Assembly: GCA_027625915.1 (NCBI GenBank)
Contig: JANTQA010000012.1
Coordinates: forward strand, 3,928,501 to 3,992,500
Length of the DNA: 64,000 nucleotides
Source: Anaeramoeba flamelloides
Taxonomy: Eukaryota; Metamonada; Anaeramoebidae
Direction: 5' to 3'
Shown here: positions 47,001-58,547 of the stretch, one piece after another
Layout of the letters: every line of letters starts with the position of its first letter
Position numbering within the stretch: position 1 is the first letter of the stretch
Translations under genes and position numbers: made by a program
Notes under the pieces: model-generated
Databases searched by the model: none
The model's input: only the letters and a program-made list of their open reading frames with translations
What the model was told of the DNA's origin: nothing

Positions 47001-50000
47001 AATTTGGTATTGTCAATTAACGAATACATCAATTAAAAAGGATGATTTTTTATGAAATGTAAAAAAAAATGCCCCACTTTTTTGGAAATACCTTATATTA
47101 TATTGTTTCTTTTATACTCGTTGAAAAATTTTAAATAATTTATCATTGATCATTATTTTTAATCAAATAAAATAAAATTCTTACATTTGAATTCATTGGT
47201 TTTTCATTGTTATTCATCTGTTTTTGCATATTTGATATTTCGTTCTGTTTTACTCTTGTTCTTGGTAAAGGTTTTGGTGGTGTTCGTGGTAATGGTTTTG
47301 GAAGTGATCTGTTTCTTGGATTTTTTTTTTTAATTGGTTCATTTTCAGTTTTATTAATATTTATTACTTCATTTGAGTTGTCTTTATTTAGAGTTTGGTT
47401 TTCATATATTCCATTTTTGTTAATTTTTTTAATACATAAACGAAAACCTGGATATAAAATATTTTTTCTTAAAACATCAATTAAATATTCATCATCTTTT
47501 AAAATTATTGATCCTAATTGTTATAAAATAATTAAAAAAGTTAATTAATAAAAAAAAAAAAAAAATTAAAGATTATAAGATTTAATAATTTTGAAAAAAA
47601 AGTTTAAAATATTTTAAAAAAACATTTATGACAAAAATCCAAGATAAATGATTCTAAAATAAATAAATTCATCTTTTTGATTAAAAATCTAATTGCTAAT
47701 TTTGGAACTTTGTATAATATATATATATATTAATAATTTACATTATTTCAGATAAAAAAAGTAAAATTCCACAAAGCCTCTACCACAACACATAAACCCA
47801 ATTTATGTCTTCAAACTAACAATTAGGTTTTCAAGAAACGTACAAATAACAAAAAAAAAAATATCATACAAAAATAAATCAAATGTTTTGGTTATTTGGA
47901 AATGGAGATTCTAAACAAAACCCAAATATAGTAAATATTATCCCCAAAGGTATTATTGGAAACTTCAATTTTTAGAAAAACAAAAAACCCAAAATAAAAA
48001 ACAAAAAAAACAAAGAGAAGGACAGAAATTTTTTGTCGGAATTGTTATTATTTGTGAAGATATTGTAAAACAATTAAAGTAGTCCAATGGTTAAAACTCA
48101 TAGAAAATGTGATCTTTTAAAGTTAGGGTTGTTTATTGAGAGTGTTTGAATTGATCGTCATTTTTTAATGGTTAGAAAATCGTGATTATTTTTCTTTTTC
48201 CCTCTTTCGTTTCTTAATAAGTGTGTTTGAGTTTAGGTATCTAAAAATTTCTTTGGAATTTTTCATTTAAAAAATACACATAAAATGATTCTTTAAATAA
48301 AAATGGAGAATATTTCAGATGGAAATTACTTGACAATTTAAATTAGATTGGATCTAAAGTGTGCTTATGACAATTTGGTAAATTACAAATGTAGTCCTTG
48401 GTTCATGACAAAAAAAATAGCACAAAAATTGTGGTCAATTTTTTTACTACAACACTTTTGTTTTTTTGAAATTGTACCAAATTTTGAAAGAAATTACAAG
48501 ATCAAAATTAAACAACTTTCAATTTAAAAAGTATTTTACAATTCAAACATTTAAAAAATTGTAATTTACACAACTTTACACTTTTTGGTTTTCATAAAAA
48601 GAGTTTCAGGTTTTTGAAATCGAACAAATATTATTCCATTTGAGAACTTTTTAAAAATTTCAATTAAATTTCAAAAGGTTATCTTTTTGTTATTAATTTT
48701 TTTTACCCTTTTTTTGGGCTTTTAAAAGTTTTTATCAAGTATTTGAAATTTGAAAAAAGATGAAAGAATCTCAGAAACTGGAACTCTTGCAGATTGTCAA
48801 TCTGAAAGTTCCAAAAAGTCTTGAAAGTGTTTATATGGATTGTGCCATTCTTGTCGTGTTAGTATCGGAAGGTTTCAAAAATCAAAATACTTTTTTTCTC
48901 TTTTGATTAACTCGTGAAATTAGAAATATTTCAACAAAATGTAAAGTACAACACCAAATAGTCAATTAGTTTTTAATAATTTGAAGAAGTTTTGAAGTGT
49001 TATTCGTATTTTATACTCAGTGATGATTAATTTGATATCTAAAACGTGAATTATTGGCTTTACAGAATGGTAAGTAAATAGATCTTTTTAAAATTTAAAG
49101 TTTAGGTTTTTTTTTGATAATTTGTCAATTCAGCAAAACATTTTTTTACTAATCAAAATCGAAATTTAAATTGAAAATGTCCGAAAATCCATTGTCGGCA
49201 GCGACTCAACTTTATATTCAAGCATTATCAAGTTAAAGGTTAGGGTATAAATGTACTTTGTAATTTTCAGGATGGAAAGTTCAGTTAGAAGTAAACAAAA
49301 CCAATTTCAATTTTACTGTAATTTTTGGATTTTTTTAAAAATGAAAAACATTTTATAATTGATCTCAAAAACTATTTTCAAAATTTTTATAACAAAACAC
49401 GACAAAGTAGTGAAAAAAATACCTGACATGAAAAAAATCCCGGACAAGATTTTTAATTGTGAATATTCGGAAAAGTGATGTATAATTTCTTTTATTTAAG
49501 ATCAAATCCTTTTTTTAAAAGAATCAAACTTTGAAAATTATCACTCACCACTTTTTAGAATGATGATTAATCATGAAATTACACTTGTTCAAAACACCAT
49601 TCAATCAATCAAAAAACCCAGAATCAAAATTCTCATTTTCCAAACTCTAATAAACCCCTATTAAACTCGATTATTTTTCAAAAAAAGTTGATCTACTTTT
49701 GCTATCAAACAATTACTTGAGTATTTTATAGAAACCCAACTTTAATCAACTTTAGGTAGGTTTATTACTAGGATCATAAAAAATTTGGTTATTTATAACA
49801 AGGATTTGATTGAAAATAAAAGAAATTAGTCATCAATTTTCCTAATACTCACAATTAAAAATCTTTTCTGGTATTTTTTTCATGTCCGGTATTTTTTTCA
49901 CTACTATATTTTAATTTCCCTTCAACACATAATGAATTAAATGATTTCATTGTCTTGAAATAATATATTCCAACTTCGGAGGGTACACAAGACGGATCGT

Positions 50001-51046
50001 CCTGAATTAGAACCGTAAATCGATCAAATAAAAAAAAAAAAGTCATTTTAATTTTTTGTAAAAACAAACTTAATACAACAAAAACCAAATCTATTTTAAA
50101 CTTTATAAATGGTCTTTTATGTTTTCTGATTTACTTTGAAAATTTTGAGAAAAAAATCAAAATAAGGAAAAAAAAATAAGAAAAAAATTGTTCAAAAATT
50201 GAAAAAGAAAAAGAAAAAGAAAAAGGTGAGTGCTTTGGAATTTGTGACCCAAAGTTAGTTGTGTGAAACAAAGGATTGTTATTTGTTTTTTTTGTCTGAA
50301 TTTTAAAGAAAAGGAAAATCAAAAAGAAAAAGAAAAAAAAAGTTGATGGGCAAAACAATGGTTACTTTTTCGTGTGAACCTGCATTCAATTGAAAGGTCT
50401 TCTATACTTTTCTTGAGTCTTTTTGAAATATCTTTTTTTATTTGACCAATTTTACAAATATAATCAGATTGTGTCTCTATTTCCTTTTTTTCTTGATTTT
50501 CAATGTAATTTATTTTGAGTGTTATCTAGAATGACAAAAAAAAAAAAAAGTTTGTGTTTTGTTTATTATTATTGTTTAGTTATTTGTTTAAAACACCATG
50601 AAGCAAATAGAGAAGGATTTTAGATAAAACTGTTTTTTTTTTTACAAATCATTTTTTTTTTTTGCTGTTGTTGTTTGTGAGTATTTGTAAAATGGTAAAT
50701 TAATTACGGATTCTTGTGATTTAGCATTCCTATAGGTTATATAAATGTTGTGGTTTAATGGATTTTGAAAGTCCACGAGTTTTAAAGGTTCTTCAATACC
50801 TTCAAGAGGCCATTCTAGTTGTCTCGAATGAAGAACTAAGATCATTTTCGAAACTTTTTTTTTTGAAATTTTTAATTCCTTTGCCATCATTTGTATTATT
50901 TTTTTCGAAATGAGATCTGGTTCAAAATAAAATGTCTGTGTTTTGTTGTTGGGTAGTTTTATTTTGAAAAGTTTTTTATTCTCATTGTTTGGATTATTCT
51001 TTTTTTTTTTAATATTTTTTAAATTGATCCTTAATTTGTTGGTCAT
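44042..51046 (-). CDS. Six-exon gene with N-terminal ubiquitin-like (FERM F0-type?) domain
   Basis: Exons (minus): 51046-50708, 50525-50380, 50068-49905, 47513-47185, 45258-44434, 44278-44042; phases 0, 2, 1, 0, 0 agree at every junction. Product about 680 residues. ATG at 51046 follows an in-frame stop. The first exon (LFKIKLPNNKTQTFYFEPD ... RQLEWPLEGIEEPLKLVD ... NIYITYRN) recalls the F0 ubiquitin-like fold of talin-type FERM proteins; the second (ITLKINYIENQEKKEIETQS) may start an F1-like fold. Exon 4 has a proline-basic stretch (RSLPKPLPRTPPKPLPRTR), an SH3-ligand-like motif. Exon 5 is Asn-rich then folded (YVVETQISLFFDFSVPWIC). Exon 3 crosses a T-run and is the least certain. Introns 3 (2.39 kb) and 4 (1.93 kb) are long. 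Cytoskeletal adaptor is a guess only. Confidence 0.55.
47883..48082 (+). CDS. Possible small gene nested antisense in an intron
   Basis: ATG gives MFWLFGNGDSKQNPNIVN then IIPK, ending phase 1 before GTATTA. Taking GTATTATTGG...TTTTTAG (47950-47975, only 26 bp) as an intron continues in phase as EKQKTQNKKQKKQREGQKFF and VGIVIICEDIVKQLK to TAG; 57 residues in all. The short N-terminus WLFG with a basic stretch recalls ESCRT-III beginnings but is far too short to call. It lies inside intron 3 of the minus-strand gene. Introns of 26 bp would be unusual here, so confidence is low. Confidence 0.27.
48760..48906 (+). CDS. Coding-like 48-residue frame, unrecognised
   Basis: From ATG: MKESQKLELLQIVNLKVPK, then SLESVYMDCAILVVLVSEG, with a GTTTCA donor possible at the end or a TGA stop at 48904. 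Codon use is gene-like and the preceding GAAAAAAG could be an acceptor in phase 0. It may belong with the small gene at 47883, or be a relic. A similar scrap begins at 49177 (MSENPLSAATQLYIQALSS). Confidence 0.25.
   Translation: MKESQKLELLQIVNLKVPKSLESVYMDCAILVVLVSEGFKNQNTFFLF
49406..49905. mobile_element. TIR element, family C, subfamily 2, copy 2
   Basis: 500 bp. Starts AGTAGTGAAAAAAATACC and ends with its inverse (GGTATTTTTTTCACTACT). The inner motif AAGATTTTTAATTGTGA is inverted too. The core GATCTACTTTTGCTATCAA and CAATTACTTGAG match copy 1 at 19865. Subterminal units (ACATGAAAAAAATCCCGG) are doubled compared with the left end of copy 1. Lies at the 3' edge of an exon of the minus-strand gene (see findings). 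Confidence 0.85.
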
Positions 51047-51528
51047 TTAGGATTGGTTTTGAAAAGTGTGGAATACTTTCTTTGTTGAGAGAAATTATTA
51101 CAACAAAATGGGCTGGAAAGAAAAAAAAAAAAAAAAAAAACAAGAAAAAAATGATTCAAAATAATTTTTGGGGTCTTATGTGATTATTCTTCAACCCAAA
51201 GTAAAAAAAGACGATTGTGTCTTCAGGTTCAATCAGGAAGATTCAGTTCATTTTGAAAAATAGCATTTCTTGTTTTATTTGTAAATCATAGATTTTTTTT
51301 AGCTAATTTTTTAAGAGTTCGAAATAAAAATATGTCGTTGTTAATTGGGAAATAACAGGAAATATAAATTGATACAAGTAGTTCAAGTGGAAAAAAAGTT
51401 TAAGAAATTCGTTGAAAAGATTTCTGAGTATTAATGTTGATTTTTTTTTTCAAGACAATTTGTCAATTACTTGGATCACAAATGAAATTATTATTTAAAG
51501 ACTAAAATATAGGTTATTCTTATAGTAG

Positions 51529-51758
51529 TTGCCAATTTTTAGATCTTTTTCTTATAACTTCCATGTGCAAACGAATAATATTAGTAATAGAGAACTCAAG
51601 ATTAAATTTTCAATTGGAGTATTAGAGGATCCAAAACTTGAAACTGGTTATCCTAATTTTGAGAGTTTTTTTTCATACAAATCTCTTTTTACTAGAAACT
51701 CCTTAGACCATTCCAGGTATGATATAAGAGGCAAAACTTCAATTAATAATGGGTATTT
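51529..51758 (+). other. Exon-like island, unrecognised
   Basis: Between an acceptor (CTTATAGTAG) and a consensus donor (GTAAGT at about 51759) an open frame reads FRSFSYNFHVQTNNISNREL, then IGVLEDPKLETGYPNFESFF. Gene-like composition, plus strand, just upstream of the start of the minus-strand gene at 51046. Similar scraps on the same strand are LNWCPWLEKSLALLPAQVSL (about 54205-54312, donor GTAAGA) and SNSLPVGIPKVKINFENKG (56164-56244). They could be exons of one spread-out gene or separate relics; I could not join them in phase. Confidence 0.3.
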
Positions 51759-51792
51759 TAAGTAAGTTTCATATGATTTCATTAAAAAAATT

Positions 51793-51988
51793 CAGTCATT
51801 TCTATTTTTAAGAAACAAACATTTGTGGAAATTTAAGGCCCAAAAAAATCTCAAATTAAAGTACATTTTTTGGAATTTTTTTTTTCACAAATTATTTTAC
51901 TAGAATTTGAATATTTATGCCTCAATTTGAGATTTTTCTGCTCATTAAATTTTGTTGAAAGTTTGTGCCCTCAAAGTGGAACTTGTTG
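51793..51988. mobile_element. TIR element, family A copy 3 (decayed)
   Basis: 196 bp, same layout as copies 1 and 2 but with many changes: left CAGTCATTTCTATTTTTAAG, right CAAAGTGGAACTTGTTG. A TA follows the right end. An isolated right-end motif (AAAAGTGGAACTGACTG) also occurs at about 53298-53314 without a left partner. Confidence 0.78.
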
Positions 51989-52618
51989 TATTTAAGGTGA
52001 AGTGTTGATTATAAATCAATAGAATTGTCTTTAACACCCATCTTTTTGAATATTGATGAATTTTTGATAAAATATTCTTCAAAAAAACCCCAAATTATCA
52101 ATAAAAAATATTTAAATGGTTTTTTCTTTGAAATTAGTGTGTAATTATTGTGACAATTCTTGAAAATATTGCTTAATATTTTATCACCTTTTCAAATAAT
52201 ACAAGTGTGATCATTAAGTTAAAATTAATATACACTTTGAATTTTTTTAACACAATGTTTAAACAGCTGTATTAAATCTTTTTTAATTGTAAAAATAGCT
52301 TTTATCCTCATTCATGTTTTTACACTTAACATAAACAATCCACTCTTAACAAGAATGTTTATTTATTTTACCTATCTTAGTTCATTGAATAAAATTTTAC
52401 AAAATTTTTATTTTTTTATTTTTTTACATTGTATTATTTAGGATTTGATTTTTTGTTGTATTTAGGATAAATCCAGAATAGAAATTCGGCATAATTAAGT
52501 GTCTTTTTCGTTTTTTTTTTCCTTTCCTTTTCTCCTCCCCCCCCCCTTTTTTTTTTTCAAATAAAAATAAAAAATCAAAAAAAGTAATCTAATGTTGAAA
52601 ATATAATAATTAATATAA

Positions 52619-52756
52619 ATGGCAAGCATTAAAATTATTTTAGGTGTTCCAAAAAGTAAAATTTCTGAAAAAATGGTGTTAGAAGACTTTCCAAAGATTT
52701 TATCCAAAACTTTTTTTATGACTACTTTTTTTCTTTCCCTTTCTTCTCCTCTTTGA
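52619..52756 (+). CDS. Possible 45-residue protein or first exon
   Basis: ATG then MASIKIILGVPKSKISEKMV, LEDFPKILSKTF and a hydrophobic end to TGA. The first 30 residues look protein-like. The stop overlaps an acceptor-like TCTTTGACAG, so the true gene may splice here. No family recognised. The minus-strand frame across the same DNA is a shadow. Confidence 0.25.
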   Translation: MASIKIILGVPKSKISEKMVLEDFPKILSKTFFMTTFFLSLSSPL

Positions 52757-54339
52757 CAGCGAATCTTTTTACTCTAATTTTTAGGTACTCTTTATATTTT
52801 TTTTCAGATACGAAACATTTAAAAAATATAAAAATTCATTCAAGTTTCAATAAATTTTATTTTAATTTTTCATTTATATTTCAAAATTTTTCATAATATT
52901 TGTAAATATTCTAAAAAAATATTTTGTGATTTAATGAATAGCCAATGTAAGTTACCCATTGAATTTTGACCTATTTTTATTGAAATTTTATGGAATATAA
53001 TGAAAAATGTTGAAATGTAAATGAAAAATATGAAAATTAAAAGAAAATTTATATCAATTTTTAAATAATATAAAATATTTTTCAGTGCAAAGGGGACCGA
53101 TTTTATTGAATCAATAGAATATAATCTATGAGTTTAATCCATTATTATTCTCAAAATATATTTTTATTTTAAATCTTATCATTTTTTTAAATTTTGTGAA
53201 TTTTTTTTTTTTTGTATTTTGATTTCTTTTTTTTCTTTGAAAAAAAATAATTTGGGATGTATTTTTTTCCTTAAATTCCATTTAATATTAATCTCTTAAA
53301 AGTGGAACTGACTGTTCATGGAAAACTGACAAATCTTTGAGTATAAAGACAAGAAGTTTGTATAAATTGAAATCATGACTGGAGATGAAAAATAATATTT
53401 CCAATAAATAAACATAACCGCGTTTACAACATGGTTAAAAAGGCTTTATAAAGAGTTTATATTAATTTAAGAACGATGAATGCACTTTTACCATTTGAAA
53501 AAGTGATAAATACAATGAATATTTCTAAGAATTGTCAATGATAATTATAAAAAAATTTCAAAGAAAAAATCCTATAATGAATTTTATTGGAAATTTTCGG
53601 ATTTTTTGAGGAAACTATTAATCAAAATTTCATCAAAATTATTCAAAGGATATTTTAAAGAAATATTATTGAAATTTCAAAGCCAATTTTTTTTTTTATG
53701 AAATTGATAGAAAATATAACAAAACAATCAATGATTTCATCTATATTTATACTCATGTGAATGATGGTTCATTTAATTTCATAAAAAAATTCCTTAAATT
53801 TCATGGTATCTTAGATTTACTCTTTCCATGATTATTCATTACATTTAATTAAAAAATTCAATTGATTTTCAATCAAATTTCCTTTAATTTTCTATAAAAG
53901 TTTAGTTCAAAAATAGACTCAAACTCACGTAATTTTCGTTCTCATATTTTTAGTTTTCATATGTCTCATCTATATTCAATTTTTATTTCCAAAACAATTG
54001 AAAAAATTTTCCAAAAATTAAAATCCAAAAATCTTGATATTTGATTTGTCTCAATTTATTAAATCGAATAAAAAACAGCAATATGTAAGATAACTTTGAT
54101 AGTTTCTGAATAATTGATTCTAATATGAATTATTCCCAAACTGACTTTATACGTTTTAAGAATATTGAAGAAAATGCATTGTATTTGTTCATTTTACTCA
54201 ATTAAACTGGTGCCCATGGCTAGAAAAGAGTTTAGCACTATTACCAGCACAAGTATCATTGATCATTCATAGTAGCAGTCAAATCAAAGTAAAAGACAAA
54301 TTAAAAGAATGGTAAGAGTACTATCACTTGTAATAAACT

Positions 54340-55239
54340 CTATTTTAAACCAACTATGGCCTTTTCTTTCCAAATGATAATTGAAAGATCGATATATCTT
54401 TTCCTGTTGTTTTGCTGTTTTAATTTAATTTTCTCAGGATCTGTCTGAATCTCACAAGACTTTGTAAATACTTGGCCAAGAGGATTTTTTTCAAGATCTA
54501 AGGAAATTTCAAATGAACCGAATTTCACGTTGGAACTGATTTTATTCCAATCAAAGCAGTCACATTTGATTTTCGGTAGACTATAATCATATAAACCAAG
54601 ATCAATGATAATTCTGGGTTCACCAATGTCCCATTTTGGGTTATATCTCGTATGGACTACACTTGTTCTTTTGATTGGTGATTTCCTTTTCAGGTCTATA
54701 CAACTAAACTCCAAGTAGGTGTCACATTTCCCCAGTTTATCCATTTTGGGCATATTTCTTCCCTGAATAACTCTAATTATTGCGAGGTAATGGTGTGTAG
54801 CAAATAGGTTATTCATCGATTTGGCTGTTGAGCTTTTGAGATTTTTTTTGAGTTTTTTCTTTTTTTGGTTTTCGCGATCTTGATCTTCAAAAAAGTCATC
54901 ATCTCTACTGTCTGTGTGAAGGTCAAATTCGTTGTTGTAATTCGTTTTGACATATTTTCTTAAATCATTGTAATGCCCAATAAATGTTTCGGGGATGTTG
55001 TCATACTTGATACAAATATAAAAAGGCTTTTTGCATTTTTTTTTTGTGATCTTCTTCATTTCAATTAATTTAAACGGCCACTCCCAATCTTCGATGATTT
55101 CTTCTTTAATCTTATAGGGATCCTTGTGCTTTTTCATTTTGTTAAGCAGATCCTTAATATACCAGATCTCGCTACTCCTACTTTCTTTGAGCCTTACAAA
55201 CGTAAACGTTATCACAGATTTTGAACGTACACCTTCCAT
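54340..55239 (-). CDS. C2-domain protein, 299 residues
   Basis: Single exon from ATG (55239) to TAG. Residues about 145-275 form a C2 domain: HYLAIIRVIQGRNMPKMDKL, GKCDTYLEFSCIDL, RYNPKWDIGEPRI, then DCFDWNKISSNVKFGSFEI. Loop acidic residues (Asp in KMDKLGKCD, Asp-Trp-Asn in loop 3) are partly kept, so calcium or lipid binding is possible but not certain. The N-terminal half (TFTFVRLKESRSSEIWYIKD, EDWEWPFKLIEMKKI, FYICIKYDNIPETFIGHYN) is unrecognised and may be a small ubiquitin-like fold. An acidic/basic linker lies between. It precedes the six-exon gene on the same strand by 3.3 kb. Confidence 0.85.
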   Translation of the reverse strand: MEGVRSKSVITFTFVRLKESRSSEIWYIKDLLNKMKKHKDPYKIKEEIIEDWEWPFKLIEMKKITKKKCKKPFYICIKYDNIPETFIGHYNDLRKYVKTNYNNEFDLHTDSRDDDFFEDQDRENQKKKKLKKNLKSSTAKSMNNLFATHHYLAIIRVIQGRNMPKMDKLGKCDTYLEFSCIDLKRKSPIKRTSVVHTRYNPKWDIGEPRIIIDLGLYDYSLPKIKCDCFDWNKISSNVKFGSFEISLDLEKNPLGQVFTKSCEIQTDPEKIKLKQQNNRKRYIDLSIIIWKEKAIVGLK

Positions 55240-56792
55240 TAAAAAGTTCGAATTAGTATTGTTGTTGAATTAAATTTGTTTGTTTTTGAAAATTAAGAGA
55301 TCGTTTTATTGGGGAATGTGAAAACTTTTATTCCAAAGATTTTTAAAAAAAAAATGAAAAGATTTTAAAAAAATTATTCGATATTTTTGTTTTTTTTTTG
55401 TCTTATGTTTATGGCACTTTCTGTATTTTCCCAAATTTTATAATTGTTTATTTTGAGATTTTTTTGTTGGGTATTTTTTGCTTAATTCGTTTTTGAAATC
55501 GAAATAAATGCGAAAAACGAGATCTTATTGAAGTTGTAAAAAGTGTTTTGAGAAAAAAATATTTGGATTTTGATAGTTAGGGTTTTCTCTTTCATCCAAA
55601 AAACTTCAGTGTTCTAATTAAACCAGAACCATATTAGATAATAGTGATGAGAAAAAGTAAATTTGTTTTATTTTTCTTCTTTTTTTTTTCACTTGAACTT
55701 TTTATTATTTAAATTAAATATTTTTTAACAATAGAAGATACCCTGGATTGTTGTTACTTTTTTGTCTTATTAAGGATTGAGAAATTTCACTCAGTTTTGT
55801 TTTAAGATAAAAAATATACAAAATCTACTTTAAGAACAAAAACTTTTTTTTATCCAATCGAAGAACACAAATATTATTTAATCCAAACTAAACTTGATTT
55901 TATTCAATTTAACTCCACCTCTCAAAAGAGCCATCCACGATCAGGCTATCTAGATCTTTTTTAATAAAATTACTGTTTGCTATTTTTTTCTTTTCGAAAA
56001 TACAATCTCTTTTTGAAATTCAAACATGGACACCACAATAGATCATAAGATAAAAAAATATTTGTAACGACATGACAGTGATGGAAAATAATTTGTTGTC
56101 TTGTGACTATAATCCTTGTTTCACAATAAAATCCATGTTTTTTTTTTTTCTTCTTGTTCCTAGGCAACATCCAATTCACTACCTGTTGGTATACCTAAAG
56201 TTAAAATCAATTTTGAAAATAAAGGTCTTGATGTTTTCAAGTAAATTTTAAATTTGGAAGGGGATTTGTTTTCAATTTTTTCGATATTTTCTCAGTTTTT
56301 TGATTTTTTTTAGTTTTTTTTTTGATATTACTCTTTTCAAAAATTAACTCGATTTTTTAAGACAAATTTTGCAATTTGATTATTTATTTTTAGTATTTCT
56401 TTTTAAATACTAGAACCACAAGTAATCAATAATATATTTACTTTGGGTTTATGACTGTTATTTTGACAGGTTAATTTGGGGGTCTTTTATAAGAAATAAA
56501 CACGCTTTTTATTTTGAATAACAGATTAAACTTTTCTGCACACTTTATTTGAACAATACTCTGATAAAAAGAATCATAAATCTATCAAATTTAATAATTA
56601 AATACTTTTTAGAATATAATTACTTAATATTTTACCAAACTTAATTATATATATATATAATAATCAGTTGATTTTAAAAATTTTTTTTTTTAAAAAGTTT
56701 TTTTTTAAATAGATAAATCCAATAATTTGTTCCCAAACCTGTATAATTTTTTCAAATTAAATTTTCAATTCTTGAAATAATTTGAGTAACTG

Positions 56793-57244
56793 TTGAGAGA
56801 AAAATGCTGGGCACAAAAAAATGGCTGGACACCATTTTTAATTGGGAACATTACTGAAAATGATTTTTAAATCATTCGTTTATGAAATAACTAAATAAAA
56901 TAACAATAATCTACTTATTAGAATAAGGATTAATGTAATTCTACTTTTTCAAAACCTTATCTCTCTCTAATCTAAAGCAAGTTTAAAAATTACCATTTTT
57001 AGAATTAATTGTAAACTTTACTAAAACTTGGATTTTTGTTAAAATAGCATGATCTACTTTTGTTATCAACCATTCAAATGAGTATTCTACACACACCACA
57101 GATTAATGAACTTGTAACACCTTAAAACCTGGATTTATATAAAAGTCACCTAGTTATCAATAGGATTTGATTTTCAATTTTACTAATGTTCCCAATTAAA
57201 AATGGTGTCCAACCATTTTTTTGTGCCCAACATTTTTCTCTCAA
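56793..57244. mobile_element. TIR element, family C, subfamily 3
   Basis: 452 bp with about 60-bp inverted ends, nearly perfect: TTGAGAGAAAAATGCTGGGC and its inverse at the right (TGTGCCCAACATTTTTCTCT). The inner end ACCATTTTTAATTGGGAACA matches the 19365-19775 element; the core GATCTACTTTTGTTATCAA matches the 49406-49905 element. Confidence 0.88.
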
Positions 57245-57362
57245 AAGTAAAATTAAAAATCAAAATAAAAAAAATATTTCAATATCGAAAGGTGTTTCTA
57301 TTAATCCCATGTCATTAAGAAACTTCTTATGGGAATTATTTACCTTTTTTCTTTTGGAATTT

Positions 57363-57602
57363 TCATTTTGTTTGCAAAAAAATCTTTAATAAACTATTCT
57401 TAATCAAATTCAATTTCATTTTACTATATTTCTCGTAATTTATCTGGAAAATTTTAATTTTTTTTTTGATATCTTTTAATAATGTTTGAAAATTTTTAAA
57501 ACTTTTTTTTTTGAAAATGTTTATATTAATTTCATTCTTTTTATTTTCTTTGTTTTTTTTTTCTTCTTCTTCTAAATAATCCATGAATAGTTCCCGAAAC
57601 AT
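57363..57602 (-). CDS. Hypothetical Lys/Glu-rich protein, about 79 residues
   Basis: An internal ATG at 57602 gives MFRELFMDYLEEEEKKNK, then SFKNFQTLLKDIKKKIKIFQ to a TGA. The frame is open upstream to about 57650, but without ATG there. Helical and charged; no family recognised. It follows the coiled-coil exon on the same strand. Confidence 0.3.
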   Translation of the reverse strand: MFRELFMDYLEEEEKKNKENKKNEININIFKKKSFKNFQTLLKDIKKKIKIFQINYEKYSKMKLNLIKNSLLKIFLQTK

Positions 57603-57775
57603 ATACTTTAATTTTAAATAAAATTCTTCAAAATTGTATTCGAACAAGAAAAAATAAAAAAAAAATAATAAAAAGTGGAAGAACTAATTGTTTTATTTCT
57701 AAATAAATTCATTGAGAACAAAAATAATGATGAATAAAAATAAAATATATTAAATTTAAAAAAAAAAAAAAATTA

Positions 57776-58193
57776 TTAATCTTCATCTGAACTCAAAAAT
57801 TCAGCTGATTCAGTTAAACATTTTTTTATTAATTTGGATGTTTCTTGTTGGTTTTCCATTAGTTTGGTTAGTTTATTAACTTGGTTTCTTAATTGCATGT
57901 TTTTTCTCATTAAACCCTTTTTTGTATTTTTTTCACTTTCTAGTCCATCCATTCTTCTTTGTAAATGTGACTCTAAATTTTCATATTTTGTTTTATATTT
58001 TTTTCTTTCAGATTTCAATTTTTCATTAAAATGATCAATCTTTTCATTCTTTTTATTAACTAATTCATCAAATATATTGATTGAATTTTCCAAATGTTTC
58101 ATAAAAGAATTTTTAAATGTTTCATCAGAAGTTTGGTTAATAATTTGTTTGATTGTTTCGATTTCTTTTGAAAATTTTTCTTCTATATTATCC
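57776..58193 (-). CDS. Coiled-coil protein, last exon
   Basis: From an acceptor (TATTTATAG, about 58194) to a TAA: DNIEEKFSKEIETIKQIIN, then KHLENSINIFDELVNKKN, NEKLKSERKKYKTKYENLES, RKNMQLRNQVNKLTKLMENQ and an acidic end FLSSDED. Heptads predict a continuous coiled coil. Upstream is a T-run and AT-rich DNA with no exon I can join, so the 5' end is missing. Structural or complex-forming role is likely; the family is not recognised. Confidence 0.55.
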
Positions 58194-58502
58194 TCTATAA
58201 ATATTTTAAAAATCAGTTTTTTTTTTTTTTTTTTTTTTTTTTTTGTTTAATAATGAATAAAATAGAAATACAAATTGATAAAAATTAAAAATTGAATATA
58301 ATTGTTATTAAAAATTTAGATTCCAATTCATAAAAATGATTTTGCATCAAAAAAAAATTTTAATAAAAATAATTATTATTAGGATGACTTTACAAAAAAA
58401 ATAAATTTCTTTGGAAGCAATCAAAATGTTAATAAATTTTTTTTTTTTTTTTAAAAATGAATCTGAGTCGAGTAAAAAATTTTAAATTCGAGTTTAATTT
58501 TA

Positions 58503-58504
<2 letters not shown>

Positions 58505-58546
<42 letters not shown>
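58505..58546. repeat. (TA)n microsatellite
   Basis: About 21 TA units. Shorter (TA)n runs also lie at 22048-22069, 44085-44101 and 56648-56660. Confidence 0.9.

Positions 58547-58547
<1 letters not shown>

Noticed and set aside
47207-47548. 113-codon plus-strand frame rich in Phe and Gly
   Set aside because: The minus strand here reads a proline-basic exon that joins its neighbours in phase on both sides; the plus frame is a shadow.
49855-50088. A single-exon 77-residue minus-strand gene
   Set aside because: Its tail is read from the TIR of the transposon; the first part is better explained as an internal exon ending at the GTAGTG donor.
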